Source of the DNA: Acanthochlamys bracteata
Lineage: Eukaryota > Streptophyta > Magnoliopsida > Pandanales > Velloziaceae
Reading direction: 5' to 3'
NCBI GenBank assembly: GCA_019914995.1
Contig: CM034127.1
Span: forward strand, 5,766,001-5,830,000
DNA: 64,000 nucleotides
Shown here: positions 1 to 10,232 of the stretch, piece by piece
Position numbering within the stretch: the stretch's first letter is position 1
How the letters are laid out: the number at the start of each line of letters is the position of its first letter
Program-made: the position numbers and the translations under genes
The notes under the pieces: generated by a model
The model's input: only the letters and a program-made list of their open reading frames with translations
Database searches by the model: none
What the model was told of the DNA's origin: nothing

Positions 1-2900
1 AATTAAACTACACTCTTAGAGTGTATTTTTATGTTAAATTAAATTATTAAAAAATAAGTTATTATAAAATAACTTAATATAAATAGTATTATTAAAAGTG
101 AATAATTTTTTATATTTTTTGGTAGGAAGAAATAATTTGAAAGTGAATTTGTGCTTTTTTGTGTAGCCAAAGATTTAAGTAAATTATAAGGGTGAAAACA
201 TACACTCTTAATGTATAAGACTTGGAAATAAAAAAAGGTGCATAATAGGTAACATCATCTAGACCACTAACTATACAAACAGCTTTGTAAGTCATTAATA
301 TTTAATTAGTAAAGTCATCGTCTTTTAGTCATCCACTTTCCATTGTCTTCATTAGAATTGACCTCAAGTCACGTCCCAAAGGTGCCGTGGATTTCTATTT
401 TAAAATTGTTTGTTAAGAAACTCTTTCAACACTTGTGTAGAAATGAATATATTCCATGCGTAATAAAAGATTAAGGTTTTGTGTAAAAAATCTTCTTTAA
501 ATTCTCTTTTGTATTGAACCGGATCAAAGTGTTGAAGTATAGATTTGATTAGTAGCATTGTTAGAGGTTAAGGATAAGATTAATCGTATGATAAAATACT
601 TTTTTGGGCTATTATTAATGTTTAAGTTTACATGTGAAGTCAAACTTAGTAGTGCATATTGGTCTGATTGAGTCAGGTTCCATGTAATTTTGAATCCGAC
701 TCAAAAATATTTGAAACTATTTTTAAAATAAAATTTTTTAATATAAAGAATATTTTTTTATCTAATAACAATAACAAAAAATTAAAAGATTTTATTATTT
801 ATAATTGTTTTATATTTTTTAAATTTCTAAATATTTTTTAAAAAATTTATAAAATATACATTAAAAGATATAAATTAAATTTTTTTTAGATAGTTATGAA
901 TTTAATATATGTATTTTATGATGACATGCATTTTTAAAAGATTATAGAAGGTCGTAGATTGTATAAAATTTTAATTAGTAAATTATGACAAGTTATAGAT
1001 ATAGTGTCTAATAAGTGTAAAAAAAATTCATTTAAAAAATGTTACAAAATAAATTTTTAGATATATTTATATAGATTAAAAATTCGATCTTTTTAATTTT
1101 TTAAAATAAAAATTCAAAAATATCTGAATAATATTTGAGTATTTTAAATTTGAGACCAACTACGACCTAAATGATAAAAAGTATCCAATCTGTTTGATTG
1201 GATATTTAATTCAGATGGTTCGGATTTGAACAACTTCTGTAAAAACTTCATGGACATGTAAACAAACTAATAAACATAACTTGAATTTAACTTGTTCACT
1301 AAATACCTATGCTACTATATAAAAATGTAAATAAAAAACTAAAAATGCTAGTTAAAACCAAACAAAAAAGAGAAAGGGTTAAAAAAATATAAATAAAATT
1401 TTGCCGATTTCCAAAGAGAGTGGGTCTAAAACTTGTGCTATGCATGAAATATGATCACGTCTTTCAAATATATCTGCAATTTGCATCAACACTAAGCCTT
1501 GAAATGCTCTATGTAATCTCCTGAGTTACATCGTAATGATGTAAATAAAAACCCAAGCTACACAAAATCCATCTAATGCAAGTTACACGAACTATATATG
1601 GAGGAGTCAATGCACAATTAAAAAATTTCTAGACAAAACTCAATTTGTAACATGTAACAAAGACAGCGAATACTATCATTTGCTGTTATACCAAGGTTCA
1701 AAATTTTGTTTTGTCAAGTTAAAGACATTGGTAGCAAATAATGTAGACAATATTTTGAGGTTCAATCAGGTTTAATTTAAAAATGAGCAGGTTCAAGTTT
1801 AGAATAACACATATTCAACCTAAGATATGATGCAGCTATATTTTCCTAGACAACTCTAACTAATTATCTTGTTGTGTTAAAAATTTATTGCTATCCATAG
1901 TATTGCTACGTAAATATATAGGAAATTAATAACACAATTAACAAAAAAGTAAGTTACATATTTCATATTTAGAAGTACATTTATCCTATGCATAATATTG
2001 TTATATATTTAAGTCGTACTTTCATATATTACAGGGAAGTTTGCATGAATACTTTTTCTTTTGGTTTATCTAGAGGAGGTTTTTATAAACTGTATTGAAA
2101 TTTTGGAAATTTGAGTTGAAACGGTCAGAAGTTCCAGTCAGAGTGGAAGTTTGCATAAAGTGGCTGTCTTTGTTCTAAATCAACACAAGGAAATCCAAAT
2201 CATTTGGTTTATACATTATTATTATTATTATTATTTCATTTGGTTTATAACTAATTAGTCCGTCCAGATTATCCTGCTGGCTATTTCAAGTGTACAGAAG
2301 TTTCTTTTCTCAAATAAACTAGCACCTCTTCTTCAAGTTTTGCTCAGTGAAAACTCAAATAAACAAGCAGCTATGGCTTTTTTTTTTGAAATTTTCAGCC
2401 AGTCATTCTCTCTTGAGTAAAGGGCAAAACGTTTGCTTTTTATCCTTTCCAACCCATTTTTTATTTTATTTTTCTCAATAAAATTTCTACAATATTTTAC
2501 ATAATTTATTTAAAAATTTAAAAATATAAAAAAAAATTTACGTCATAACAACTATTATTATATATTTTTATTTTTTTAAAATAAAAAAAATAAACTTATC
2601 TTTTAAAAATAAAAAATATTTTTTATTCTATTTTTTTTGTTTTTTTAAACACTTCCAAATGTCACTAATCAGTCCAAGAACTTGAGGAGTTTCACTATAA
2701 AATCTTGAAAGCAAAACGCACGACCAAGAAACTGCAGCGAGTCATCGCTCCTGTTCAGAGGAATTTCCAACTTCTCTTGTCCTTCTCTAGCTAGACCAGG
2801 AAAACGCGTAGCAATTGTTAATTTTATTCTTCATTTTTTTTTTTTCTATGGACCACCATAGAATACTTGATTATAACAAAAATATTCCTCCTTACCTAAT
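1..2900. other. AT-rich intergenic region
   Basis: No coding sequence is supported. The stretch is very AT-rich, with many short homopolymer and TA runs. It holds an ATT microsatellite near 2217-2236. A stretch at about 640-1240 has the same 'gatccgactc / ttggatcgg' vocabulary as the dispersed repeats elsewhere in the window. A copy of an AT-rich dispersed repeat ends near 2665. The last few hundred bases are the promoter and leader of the NAC gene. Confidence 0.6.
2455..2665. repeat. AT-rich dispersed MITE-like repeat copy
   Basis: About 210 bp of A/T-rich sequence ends in 'aaacacttccaaatg'. Near-identical ends and the same internal order of A/T blocks recur at about 7345-7560 and 61795-62025, and more loosely at several other intergenic sites. 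The ends are roughly complementary between copies (tttgggaatgcttat versus ataaacacttccaaa). This suggests a short terminal-inverted-repeat element. Exact ends are uncertain because of low complexity. Confidence 0.4.
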
Positions 2901-2914
2901 TGCTTGCATGCTTC

Positions 2915-2922
2915 TATATAAA
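2915..2922 (+). promoter_or_regulatory. TATA box of the NAC gene
   Basis: TATATAAA lies 80-87 bp before the chosen ATG at 3002, a normal distance for a plant gene with a short leader. It is the only good TATA motif close to the start. Confidence 0.5.
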
Positions 2923-3001
2923 CATCTTCAATTTTACCAATTCACACAAAACCAATCAAATACTATCTCCAAGTGTTCACAGTATTTCAATATTTCTTCA
3001 A

Positions 3002-4190
3002 ATGGAAGAAATTGAGAGATGCAGCAGTACAGCATCGGATGTAGAGCTCCCCGGCTTCCGATTCCACCCGACTGAAGAAGAATTACTTGGCTTCTATCTC
3101 TGGCGAGTTGTTCATGGAAAGAAACTTCACTTTGAGATAATCCAAACGCTTAATCTTTACCGCCATGATCCATGGGAGCTGCCTGGTAAGTATCCAACTA
3201 TACGAAAGACCATGTCATATACATTTGGTTTTTGATTGATTAATTTTATTTTGTGGTTGATGACTGTGTTGATGTGCAGGGTTGGCAAAGATAGGGGAAA
3301 GAGAATGGTACTTCTTTGTGCCAAGAGATAGGCGGCAAGCAAACGGTGGTCGGCCTAACCGTACTACTGAACGTGGGTTTTGGAAGGCAACAGGGTCTGA
3401 TCGTCCAATCAGGAGTACAGAAGATCCCCGCAGATTGATCGGGGTTAAGAAGACACTTGTGTTTTACATTGGTCGTGCTCCTCGCGGAACGAAGACTGAT
3501 TGGGTCATGAATGAGTACCGCCTTCCTGATAAAACCTCTTCTAGCAGCTCCGCCACTCTCCTTCCTCAGGTTTGTAGTTGTCAATAAATATAGGCGCCCG
3601 CAATAATACCAATTTGCCATATTTCTAAATGTCCAATTTGAGTGATTTTTTCAGTTGACCTATCCACGCATGCAGGGATGCCGATATGCAGTACTAGACT
3701 TTAGCTCAGTAGTGTTAAATAGTATTGGTGATGCTTAGCTGACTTTGGATATATTTTTTCCTTTTAAATGTTCTTGTAGGAGGACATAGTGCTGTGCAAG
3801 GTCTACAGAAAGGCAACATCTCTGAAAGAGCTAGAGCAAAGAGCGGCAATGGAAGAAGAGTTGAGAGCCTCAACGGCGCCATCACTCTCTGTAGACGCTA
3901 ATTCAACCTCCTTCGACCACGACAACTACATCCAAATATCAACAACTTCTTCTGACGGTAACAACAACAGCAACATTAATCATAAAGCTGACGAGATCAG
4001 TAATAATGAAGAAGAGAAGAAGAAGGAGGCAGAGGTTTGTTCTGCGTCTTCGAGAACATTGATCAACCTGCCTGAGGTACAAGTTCCTGCCAAAGGTTTG
4101 GAGTGGATGCAAGACTCGTTCTTGACTGAGCTTAGAAGCCCATGGCTAGACCCACTGTGGTCACCTTACCCAAATGCCCTGAACTTCTAG
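3002..4190 (+). CDS. NAC domain transcription factor (three exons)
   Basis: This is a plant NAC transcription factor of 294 aa, acting in the nucleus. Exons are 3002-3185, 3280-3569 and 3780-4190; all introns are GT..AG and the frame joins exactly (885 nt). The five NAC subdomains are in order: [17 protein letters not shown] near residues 17-33, the [11 protein letters not shown] block, [12 protein letters not shown] with [33 protein letters not shown] with [11 protein letters not shown], and [13 protein letters not shown] opening exon 3. Two introns inside the NAC domain are typical of the family. The acidic, Ser/Asn-rich C-terminal half would be the activation region and carries no known motif. 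The [21 protein letters not shown] block resembles the ANAC094/NAC22-like subgroup, but the subgroup is inferred from memory of the family. The ATG is the first after the TATA box in this frame that gives a normal NAC N-terminus. Confidence 0.93.
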
Positions 4191-4489
4191 ATTTTTGTTA
4201 TAATCGACTGGAATATCATAGAAGCTGATATAGAAGTTAGTAAGTTGGAAGTTTTGTTTACTCTTGTCGTTTTCTACTTTTAATATAATAATACGCCTGC
4301 TATATACACTAACTAATAAAAATGAAAACTATCCAAAATACAAGAAAGAAATATGATTATCTTATGTTTGAATTTCCTTATTTACTTGTATAGTTTCTTT
4401 TTTATCACTTACATAGTTACATACATTAGGAGTATCCTATGGCTTGCGAGTTAGCAGAAACAGGTGAATCTTTGATATGTATTAACGAG

Positions 4490-4960
4490 TATATTACGGG
4501 GGCGTCTGTGAAAATACTTATGAAATAAAAAATATTTTTATTCTTTCTAAAAAATAAGCTCTATTTTTTTATTTAAAAAAAAATAAAAAATATGCAATAA
4601 AAAAATCTCGCTACGTAAAATTTTTCTAAACTTTCTAAATTTTTAAATAAAATTTCTAGATACTTATAAAATATATTGAAAGATATGAAATGAAAAATTG
4701 AAAATCTGTTTTTCGGGGAATGCTTACGAAAATCAAATTTTCTGAAACAAAAAATATTTTAAAAATTTTTAAGAATAAATTTTATTTTTATCTAAAAATT
4801 AATTAAAATAATTAATAATAAGATTTTATAATATAAAATTTTTCTATACTTTTAAAAAGTTTTATAAAATATTGTAATAAATTTATTAAAAATATATAAT
4901 ATAAAAAATTAAAATCAAAAGTAGTTGAAAGTACTTTCAAAAATTACCTAATTATTTAAC
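4490..4960. repeat. Two adjacent AT-rich dispersed repeat copies
   Basis: Two blocks of about 230 bp share the order of A/T motifs seen in the family at 2455, 7345 and 61795. The first opens 'gtctgtgaaaatacttatgaaa', and a second start-like motif, 'gggaatgcttacgaaaat', begins near 4718. This suggests tandem or nested insertion of the same element. Confidence 0.35.
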
Positions 4961-5014
4961 ATAAGAGGTTTATGTAGTGCGATGTGAATAACATATCTAA
5001 CATGGCTATTAGAC

Positions 5015-5890
5015 ATAGAGCTGGTAAGATTCAAAAATTAACTCAAAACTGACTCGTTTAATACAGATAATGGTTAACAAATTTGACTCATATAAATATA
5101 TTTATTGGGTGATTAATATTGAATACTAATTAACTTGGTTTATTAAATAGGGTGATTTGGATCGACTTGAAATTGATCTACAAATTCGAATTATTACTTC
5201 TTGAAGTAACAACTCATTCTTGATTGTTTTACCTTATAATAAAATTTTACAAATAAAATAGAATCGATAATATTAATTTATAAATTATTATATTATATTA
5301 TATTTATAATTAATCGTTTAGTTTCATATATTTGTAAAATAGTGTAAGAGGAGAATTATAATATCATCGAAAATATTACTATTTATGTGTTTCTTTAATG
5401 ACGAATTTATATTTTGTAAAAAAATTTTTATCAAAATTTTGTCAGCTAATTATGTTTATTAAAATATTTATCAAAGATATTACTATATATTTATAATATT
5501 AAAATTTCAACTGTCACCACATATTTTAAAAAATAAAAATAAAATTTTTTTAGATTATTCTAAAAACTGATGAAGATACTAAAAAATACACAATATGATA
5601 GATAGCCACCATATCTCTTCATAAAAAATATCAGCACATCATTCAACTGATTCTATAATTTCGCTCAAGTCTAAAGTGTAAAATTAAAAATTACTAATTC
5701 TAATTATTAAATTGATCGATCTAAATTTGACCTGATCATTAAATAATTTGAGTTATATGGTTGACAATTTTAACCCGTATAAATTTATGGATTGCTTTAT
5801 ATTTGAACGAATTTCATCCGATTATAAATGAGTCAATAAAAAATTAACTCACCAATTTAAATTGACATCTTAACTAGACAAATCAGTCCA
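5015..5890 (+). repeat. Long dispersed intergenic repeat, copy 1
   Basis: About 870 bp aligns by eye, in the same orientation, with about 58105-58945. Shared landmarks in order are 'aactcatataaatatat', a 'ggatcgacttgaaattgat' block, 'tataataaaattttacaaataaaa', 'tttataattaatcgtt', 'gagaattataatatca', 'atttcaactgtcaccacatattttaaaaa' and a closing block before 'taactagac'. No coding potential is seen. It looks like an old non-autonomous transposon; the class is not determined. Confidence 0.5.
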
Positions 5891-6684
5891 GTTGGACATG
5901 AATGATAGTCACTTATTAGTGGTGTTCAAGGCGATGGTGTTTGGTAATGTTTATTGCACTGCTTTTTATTCTAAATAAGAAAATAACCCCAGTGACTATA
6001 AGATAAAATTCAGATCTCGGTCGAATAGACTAAATAACAAGAAGATAAACTCATAATGATTACTAGTAGTTTAGCTAGATAGTTCCTTAAGTTCTTCCTT
6101 CAATATTTCCTTCAAACAAATTTTATCTCTTCAAAAAATTAGATTCCTTTGTGTATGCCGAAATTATTTGCAAAGATATGTAAGGATGAAGATGAGTGAT
6201 TCACGTAGACAGATAATTAAAGTGCTAAGGTTACAATTATAATATCAGCTGAAGTCTTAAACTATGTGATAATCTCTACATGACTATCACATAAAACAAT
6301 GTTATATGCAATCTAATCAAATTAACAAGAACATTAGACAGTTTAGTGTCATTACCTTCAATATAAAAATTGTAAGCCTCTTCTTAAGAACAATAGTTGG
6401 TAGACCTGAGCCGTACCATCCACGACCCACCCGTCCGGATTGATCTATGCTGATTAAAAAATATATTCTTTTTCTTCTCGATGTAACAAATTCGTGCTGT
6501 GTTTGAAAATGATTCCGAAAGTCCCACCACCATCACTACCCCAGAACATCAGCTCCTTCATCGCTACCGTTAACCCTCCAATCATAATCAACCTTTGACT
6601 AACAGCGTAAAAGCGGAACAACAACAGCAGTCTGATTCTGTTTTATTTTTTCTCCTACGATGAATCATGAATCATCAACATCGA

Positions 6685-6965
6685 GGGGAGGACCTTCTTC
6701 TAGATTGTTCCAGAAGCTCTAGACCGACAAAGATAAGCTAATTATCCTCCATAGCTTCTATGAATTCACGAGCTCTTGCGGCCCATTCTAATAGCATATC
6801 AAAGCCAAGCTTTAGTTAGAGTTCACCAAGAAGCTTCGAAGGTTGAAGAAGAAGTACCATTTGTGCGTAGAGGCGTGGTTTTCTTGCACCGCTGCCGTTG
6901 CACGTTTGATCTCGGGCCATGAATATCCATCTTCTCCTTCAATCTCTCTTTTCTGTAGCAATTGC
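6685..6965 (+). pseudogene. GeBP/STOREKEEPER-like (DUF573) relic
   Basis: In one frame (AGA at about 6702 onward) the translation reads RLFQKL-stop-TDKDKLIILHSFYEFTSSCGPF-stop-stop-HIKAKL-stop-LEFTKKLRRLKKKYHL. This follows the DUF573 DNA-binding domain of GeBP/STKL proteins, whose usual form is RLWTDEDEI..ILQGFLDFT..G...F...IKSKLQLEF...LVEKLRRLKKKYR. The first stop replaces the conserved Trp (TGG to TAG). Further stops and a short deletion before the KLRRLKKKY block show it is dead. The upstream 6480-6685 may be the degenerate N-terminal half. It has no introns, in keeping with the usual single-exon family or with retroposition. No expression signal is seen. Confidence 0.6.
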
Positions 6966-7344
6966 TCTGCAGCACAGGCATATCAATCTCCTTCATATTG
7001 TTGTTCATCTTCTTCTCAATAATCAGCTTGGTCGTGTATATCTATAGCGGTGTCGGCAGCGTAGCCGTAGAAGATTACTGTAGACACTCATTTACGACAA
7101 TAGTTGTTAATCTACCGGATCAATCTGATAACTATCGATCGGGACATCTTTTCGGGTCGACTTTCAGTTCAGTTTTGATAACTACGTTAAGAACCTTAGT
7201 TTATTTTGCTATAACATATCAAACAATGGGCTCCAAATTTTCAATCTCCACATGATGCATAATAATTAGGATATTATATACCTGAAATTTGTGTTCACTT
7301 GGAATCACTAAAAGTGGCAATATCAATTAACAGACTTGGACTAG

Positions 7345-7562
7345 TTTGGGAATGCTTATCATTCCCAAAAAGTTCTTTTTTAACTCCAAAAAAATTTTGT
7401 ACAATTTTCTGGAGATTTTATTTAAGAAATTGAAAGATACAAATGAATTGTAGGTTAAAGAATAATTACGCATATAATTTTTTTAAAATATTTATAAAGT
7501 AAGGTATCTAAAAGCTCCTTTTTACGAAAAACTTGTTTTCATAAACACTTCCAAATGCTATG
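7345..7562. repeat. AT-rich MITE-like repeat copy with visible ends
   Basis: It opens 'tttgggaatgcttatcattcc' and closes 'ttcataaacacttccaaatgc', so the two ends are imperfect inverted complements. The interior is A/T-rich without an ORF. This is the clearest copy for judging the ends of the family. Confidence 0.45.
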
Positions 7563-8676
7563 TTGATTTGGCTCGATTCATATAATAATTAGATCAAAAT
7601 TGCTAAGTAAAAGTTGCTTAACCTAATCTAATTCATATATCTATAAGGATAAAATTATCAACTCTAATCCGATATACTTAATAACTCAATAAATCTCATA
7701 TCGACCAATTTAATAGTCAAATTTATTAAAAATTAATTTAAAAAATTAATTTATAACAATAATCGGTGAAAACTGTTCATATATCCAAAACAAGAATATA
7801 TTGATTTAAGCAAAATTTATAAATTAAGAAAACAATTAATCAAAATATTATCAGCTAATAAAAGATATATATTAATTAAATTAAATTCAACATAATTATT
7901 GAAGTATTTTAGTTATTAAATAATACATATTATATAAATAATTATACGAATTAAATAAGTTAATATTGAGTCAATTTGAATTTGATCTGAACTTATTTAA
8001 TTTATTAGATCATTTTTGTGTTCTCTTATAACAGCAAATTTTATTAAGATCAAATCCGAATAGAAACTTCTAAATGGTAGGATTGGATCATTATTGTCAC
8101 TCTAAAAAGCCACAGGAAAGAATTTACTTAATATAAATACCATGATCTAGTGATATAAGAAAATTATTGTTAACACAATATACACAATACTCAACTTTAC
8201 AGTAGAGAACATATATATGACAGACTACGTAAAGAGTTACTTTACCAAATCTGTGTAAGATTAACTAACTATAGTGTCTTTTAGCAACAATATTTCATTG
8301 CATTTTGCAGGATATTGTTACAAACAAACCCGTGTGTGCTCCACGCCACAAAGATATTAAAATTTCTTCGGTAGTAGTTTCTAGAACGCAAATCATATTA
8401 TTGAAGAAGAATTTCAGTCACCATAAAACAAAATTCACAACATGTTTCAATCCATTATTCGTCTTCCAATTATTTGATATCAATGTATAACGGAAACTTT
8501 TACCTGAAATTAGAGCATATTTGGTAGTTTTTATCACTTTATTTCAAAATTTTATTTTAACTTTTTATTTTCTAATAAATCTTCTATAATTTTAAAAAAG
8601 AATTTTTAAATATAAAAATTACAGATAGATCGTATGTAAACTTAACACGACTGCAATCATCTGTAGAAATATGAAT

Positions 8677-8962
8677 ATACTACGAGAAAATTAGATAATA
8701 ACGACAAAGGAAAAAGGCACAAGCGACAAAAATATGGCTTGCTATTTTATGGGTACAGTTGTGATTGATAGTCCATCTTCAATTAAATCTAGTTGCTATT
8801 GATTGCTACGACCAATTAAAATAGTAATTGGTTCACGATAATAATGACCAAAATTTAGTCAGTCATTATAGCTTGTAGCGACTGAATAAGTGCCAGTCTT
8901 AATAGACTAGTGACTGAAACTTTTGCTACCGCAATAACCTGTAGCTGAAGGTGCTTCTATAG
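8677..8962. mobile_element. Possible small CACTA-derived relic
   Basis: The stretch opens with actacgagaaaatta, close to the CACTACNAGAAA end of plant CACTA elements. Inside are repeated short 'gcgac', 'gctacgacc', 'cgacaa' and 'tagcgac' motifs, the subterminal vocabulary of CACTA elements. The right end (gcttctatag) is a weak match to the expected inverse. No transposase is present. Low confidence. Confidence 0.3.
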
Positions 8963-9246
8963 AAAAACAAATCATATAAAACAAATTATTGTTAAATAAT
9001 GTACACACTTCAACTTTACAAATCATATATATATGACAAAGTATCAAATACACAAGTTACACTGTATCAAATTTGTAGAACATTAACTAACTAGTACATA
9101 TGTCATATGACATGTATCTATAACTACAAGCAATTATATATAGATTAGTCCTATGCATGGATGCTTCATGCCACTTTGCATGACATTCTTATACCATGTA
9201 TGCATGCTACAAATTACATAAGAGTTTATTAAAATCACCCTCATCA

Positions 9247-9978
9247 TTAGATGCCAAGCTTCAAATCAGGCCCTGTGCTATGTCCAGAACTTGAAGGAGA
9301 GCTTTCCTCCAACGGCGGCGGCGGCAAGTTCAAGTCCCACAGACATCTCTTAGTCGCCCGATGAGCACCGGTTTGCTCTTTCCTTCCTTCTGGCAATTGA
9401 GGATATCTATTGCAACACAAACCCCACTTGGGGTCCTCAACAAATGCATCCTCCCAAGCTCTCTTCGTCTTCATCTTCCCCGGAGAGTTACTTGATCTGC
9501 GTTGAGCGAGAAACTTCAACGGTGATGGTTTCGGTGGACCATTGGCTAACAGAAGAAGACTTCTAGCAACTTCATACTCGTCATCTGTGAACTTGTTACT
9601 TGAACCAGGGAGCATAAGCGACCTGGTGAAGTTCAAGCGCGGGTTCATTCCACGGTAGGGTCGATCAGGGTGACACCGCATGTGCCCGTAAAGCGCCTTC
9701 GATGATGAAAACCGTTTTCCGCATTCGATGCATGGAGGAATCGGAGATCCAGTAACCCCACCAGAGTCTATCCTAGATTGCGGTATTTTTTTCGGAGTCG
9801 AAGAAGAAGTGTTACACGATGGCGACGGGAGAGGAAGGTAACGATAAGGAGTAGTATTATTCATCAACGGTTGACTAGAGCCGGAGTTTGACGGAGGCGG
9901 TGGAGGAGGAGGAGGAGGGATGAATGTTTCGTAACCTTCTGAAGGGAAGATTGAATGTGGATGGAAAGAGCTCGCCAT
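9247..9978 (-). CDS. Single C2H2 zinc-finger protein with EAR repression motifs
   Basis: Intronless, 243 aa from the ATG at 9978. The open frame extends upstream to an ATG at 10116, but MASSFHPHSIFPSEGYET is the more natural start and leaves room for a leader. A poly-Pro run (residues ~21-29) follows the N-terminus. One C2H2 finger, CIECGKRFSSSKALYGHMRCH, has SKALYGH in place of the common QALGGH, followed by PDRPYRGMNP. The C-terminus has two EAR-type motifs, LWDLNLPPPPLEE and a terminal DLKLGI, the signature of recruitment of TOPLESS-type corepressors. The finger variant resembles the plant ZAT/DAZ subfamily, where KALxGHMRCHPER is common. The expected role is a nuclear repressor; target genes are unknown. 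It diverges from the PPR gene. Confidence 0.88.
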   Translation of the reverse strand: MASSFHPHSIFPSEGYETFIPPPPPPPPPSNSGSSQPLMNNTTPYRYLPLPSPSCNTSSSTPKKIPQSRIDSGGVTGSPIPPCIECGKRFSSSKALYGHMRCHPDRPYRGMNPRLNFTRSLMLPGSSNKFTDDEYEVARSLLLLANGPPKPSPLKFLAQRRSSNSPGKMKTKRAWEDAFVEDPKWGLCCNRYPQLPEGRKEQTGAHRATKRCLWDLNLPPPPLEESSPSSSGHSTGPDLKLGI

Positions 9979-10232
9979 TGTTGTTTTGCTTTCGCAGAGT
10001 GTAGGAGATGATATAGCACGAACTGCTCCAATAACCGTTCCCTTCAAACGATCCATGCAGTTATTTTGAAACGTTCTGTATATATCTGGGCTTTTCAACA
10101 GGCCCACGTAACACAATCAAACTTTTAAAGCAATAAATCAAACTTTTAAAGCAATAACAGAGGCATCTTCTATTTTTAAAAGTTCAAAAGAACGTTCCAA
10201 GGATTTTCAAGCTCCAGGTTTCAGCAAGAAAC
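9979..10232. promoter_or_regulatory. Shared divergent promoter (C2H2 gene / PPR gene)
   Basis: Only 254 bp separates the ATG of the minus-strand C2H2 gene from that of the plus-strand PPR gene. Both transcripts must start within it. It contains a short direct repeat, 'tcaaacttttaaagcaataa' (about 10118-10157, two copies). No clear TATA motif was chosen. Confidence 0.45.

Larger units (their letters stand above)
4191..6480. other. Repeat-rich intergenic region
   Basis: No gene is supported. The region holds the NAC 3' UTR and two adjacent AT-rich MITE-like copies (about 4490-4735 and 4736-4960). A longer dispersed element (about 5015-5890) matches one at about 58105-58945. The remainder (5890-6480) shows no recognisable feature. 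Confidence 0.5.
6990..9246. other. Intergenic region with repeats
   Basis: No gene is supported. It contains an AT-rich MITE-like copy (about 7345-7560) and a degenerate repeat at about 7560-8100, whose right part resembles 61545-61760 ('tatataaataatta(t/c)acg(a/g)att'). At about 8677-8960 a small CACTA-like piece opens 'actacgagaaaatta' and carries 'gcgac' subterminal motifs. The last part is the 3' flank of the minus-strand C2H2 gene. Confidence 0.45.

Noticed and set aside
6962..7255. 97-codon plus-strand ORF after the GeBP relic
   Set aside because: Hydrophobic start from a CT-rich stretch, no family match; it may be degenerate downstream sequence of the relic.
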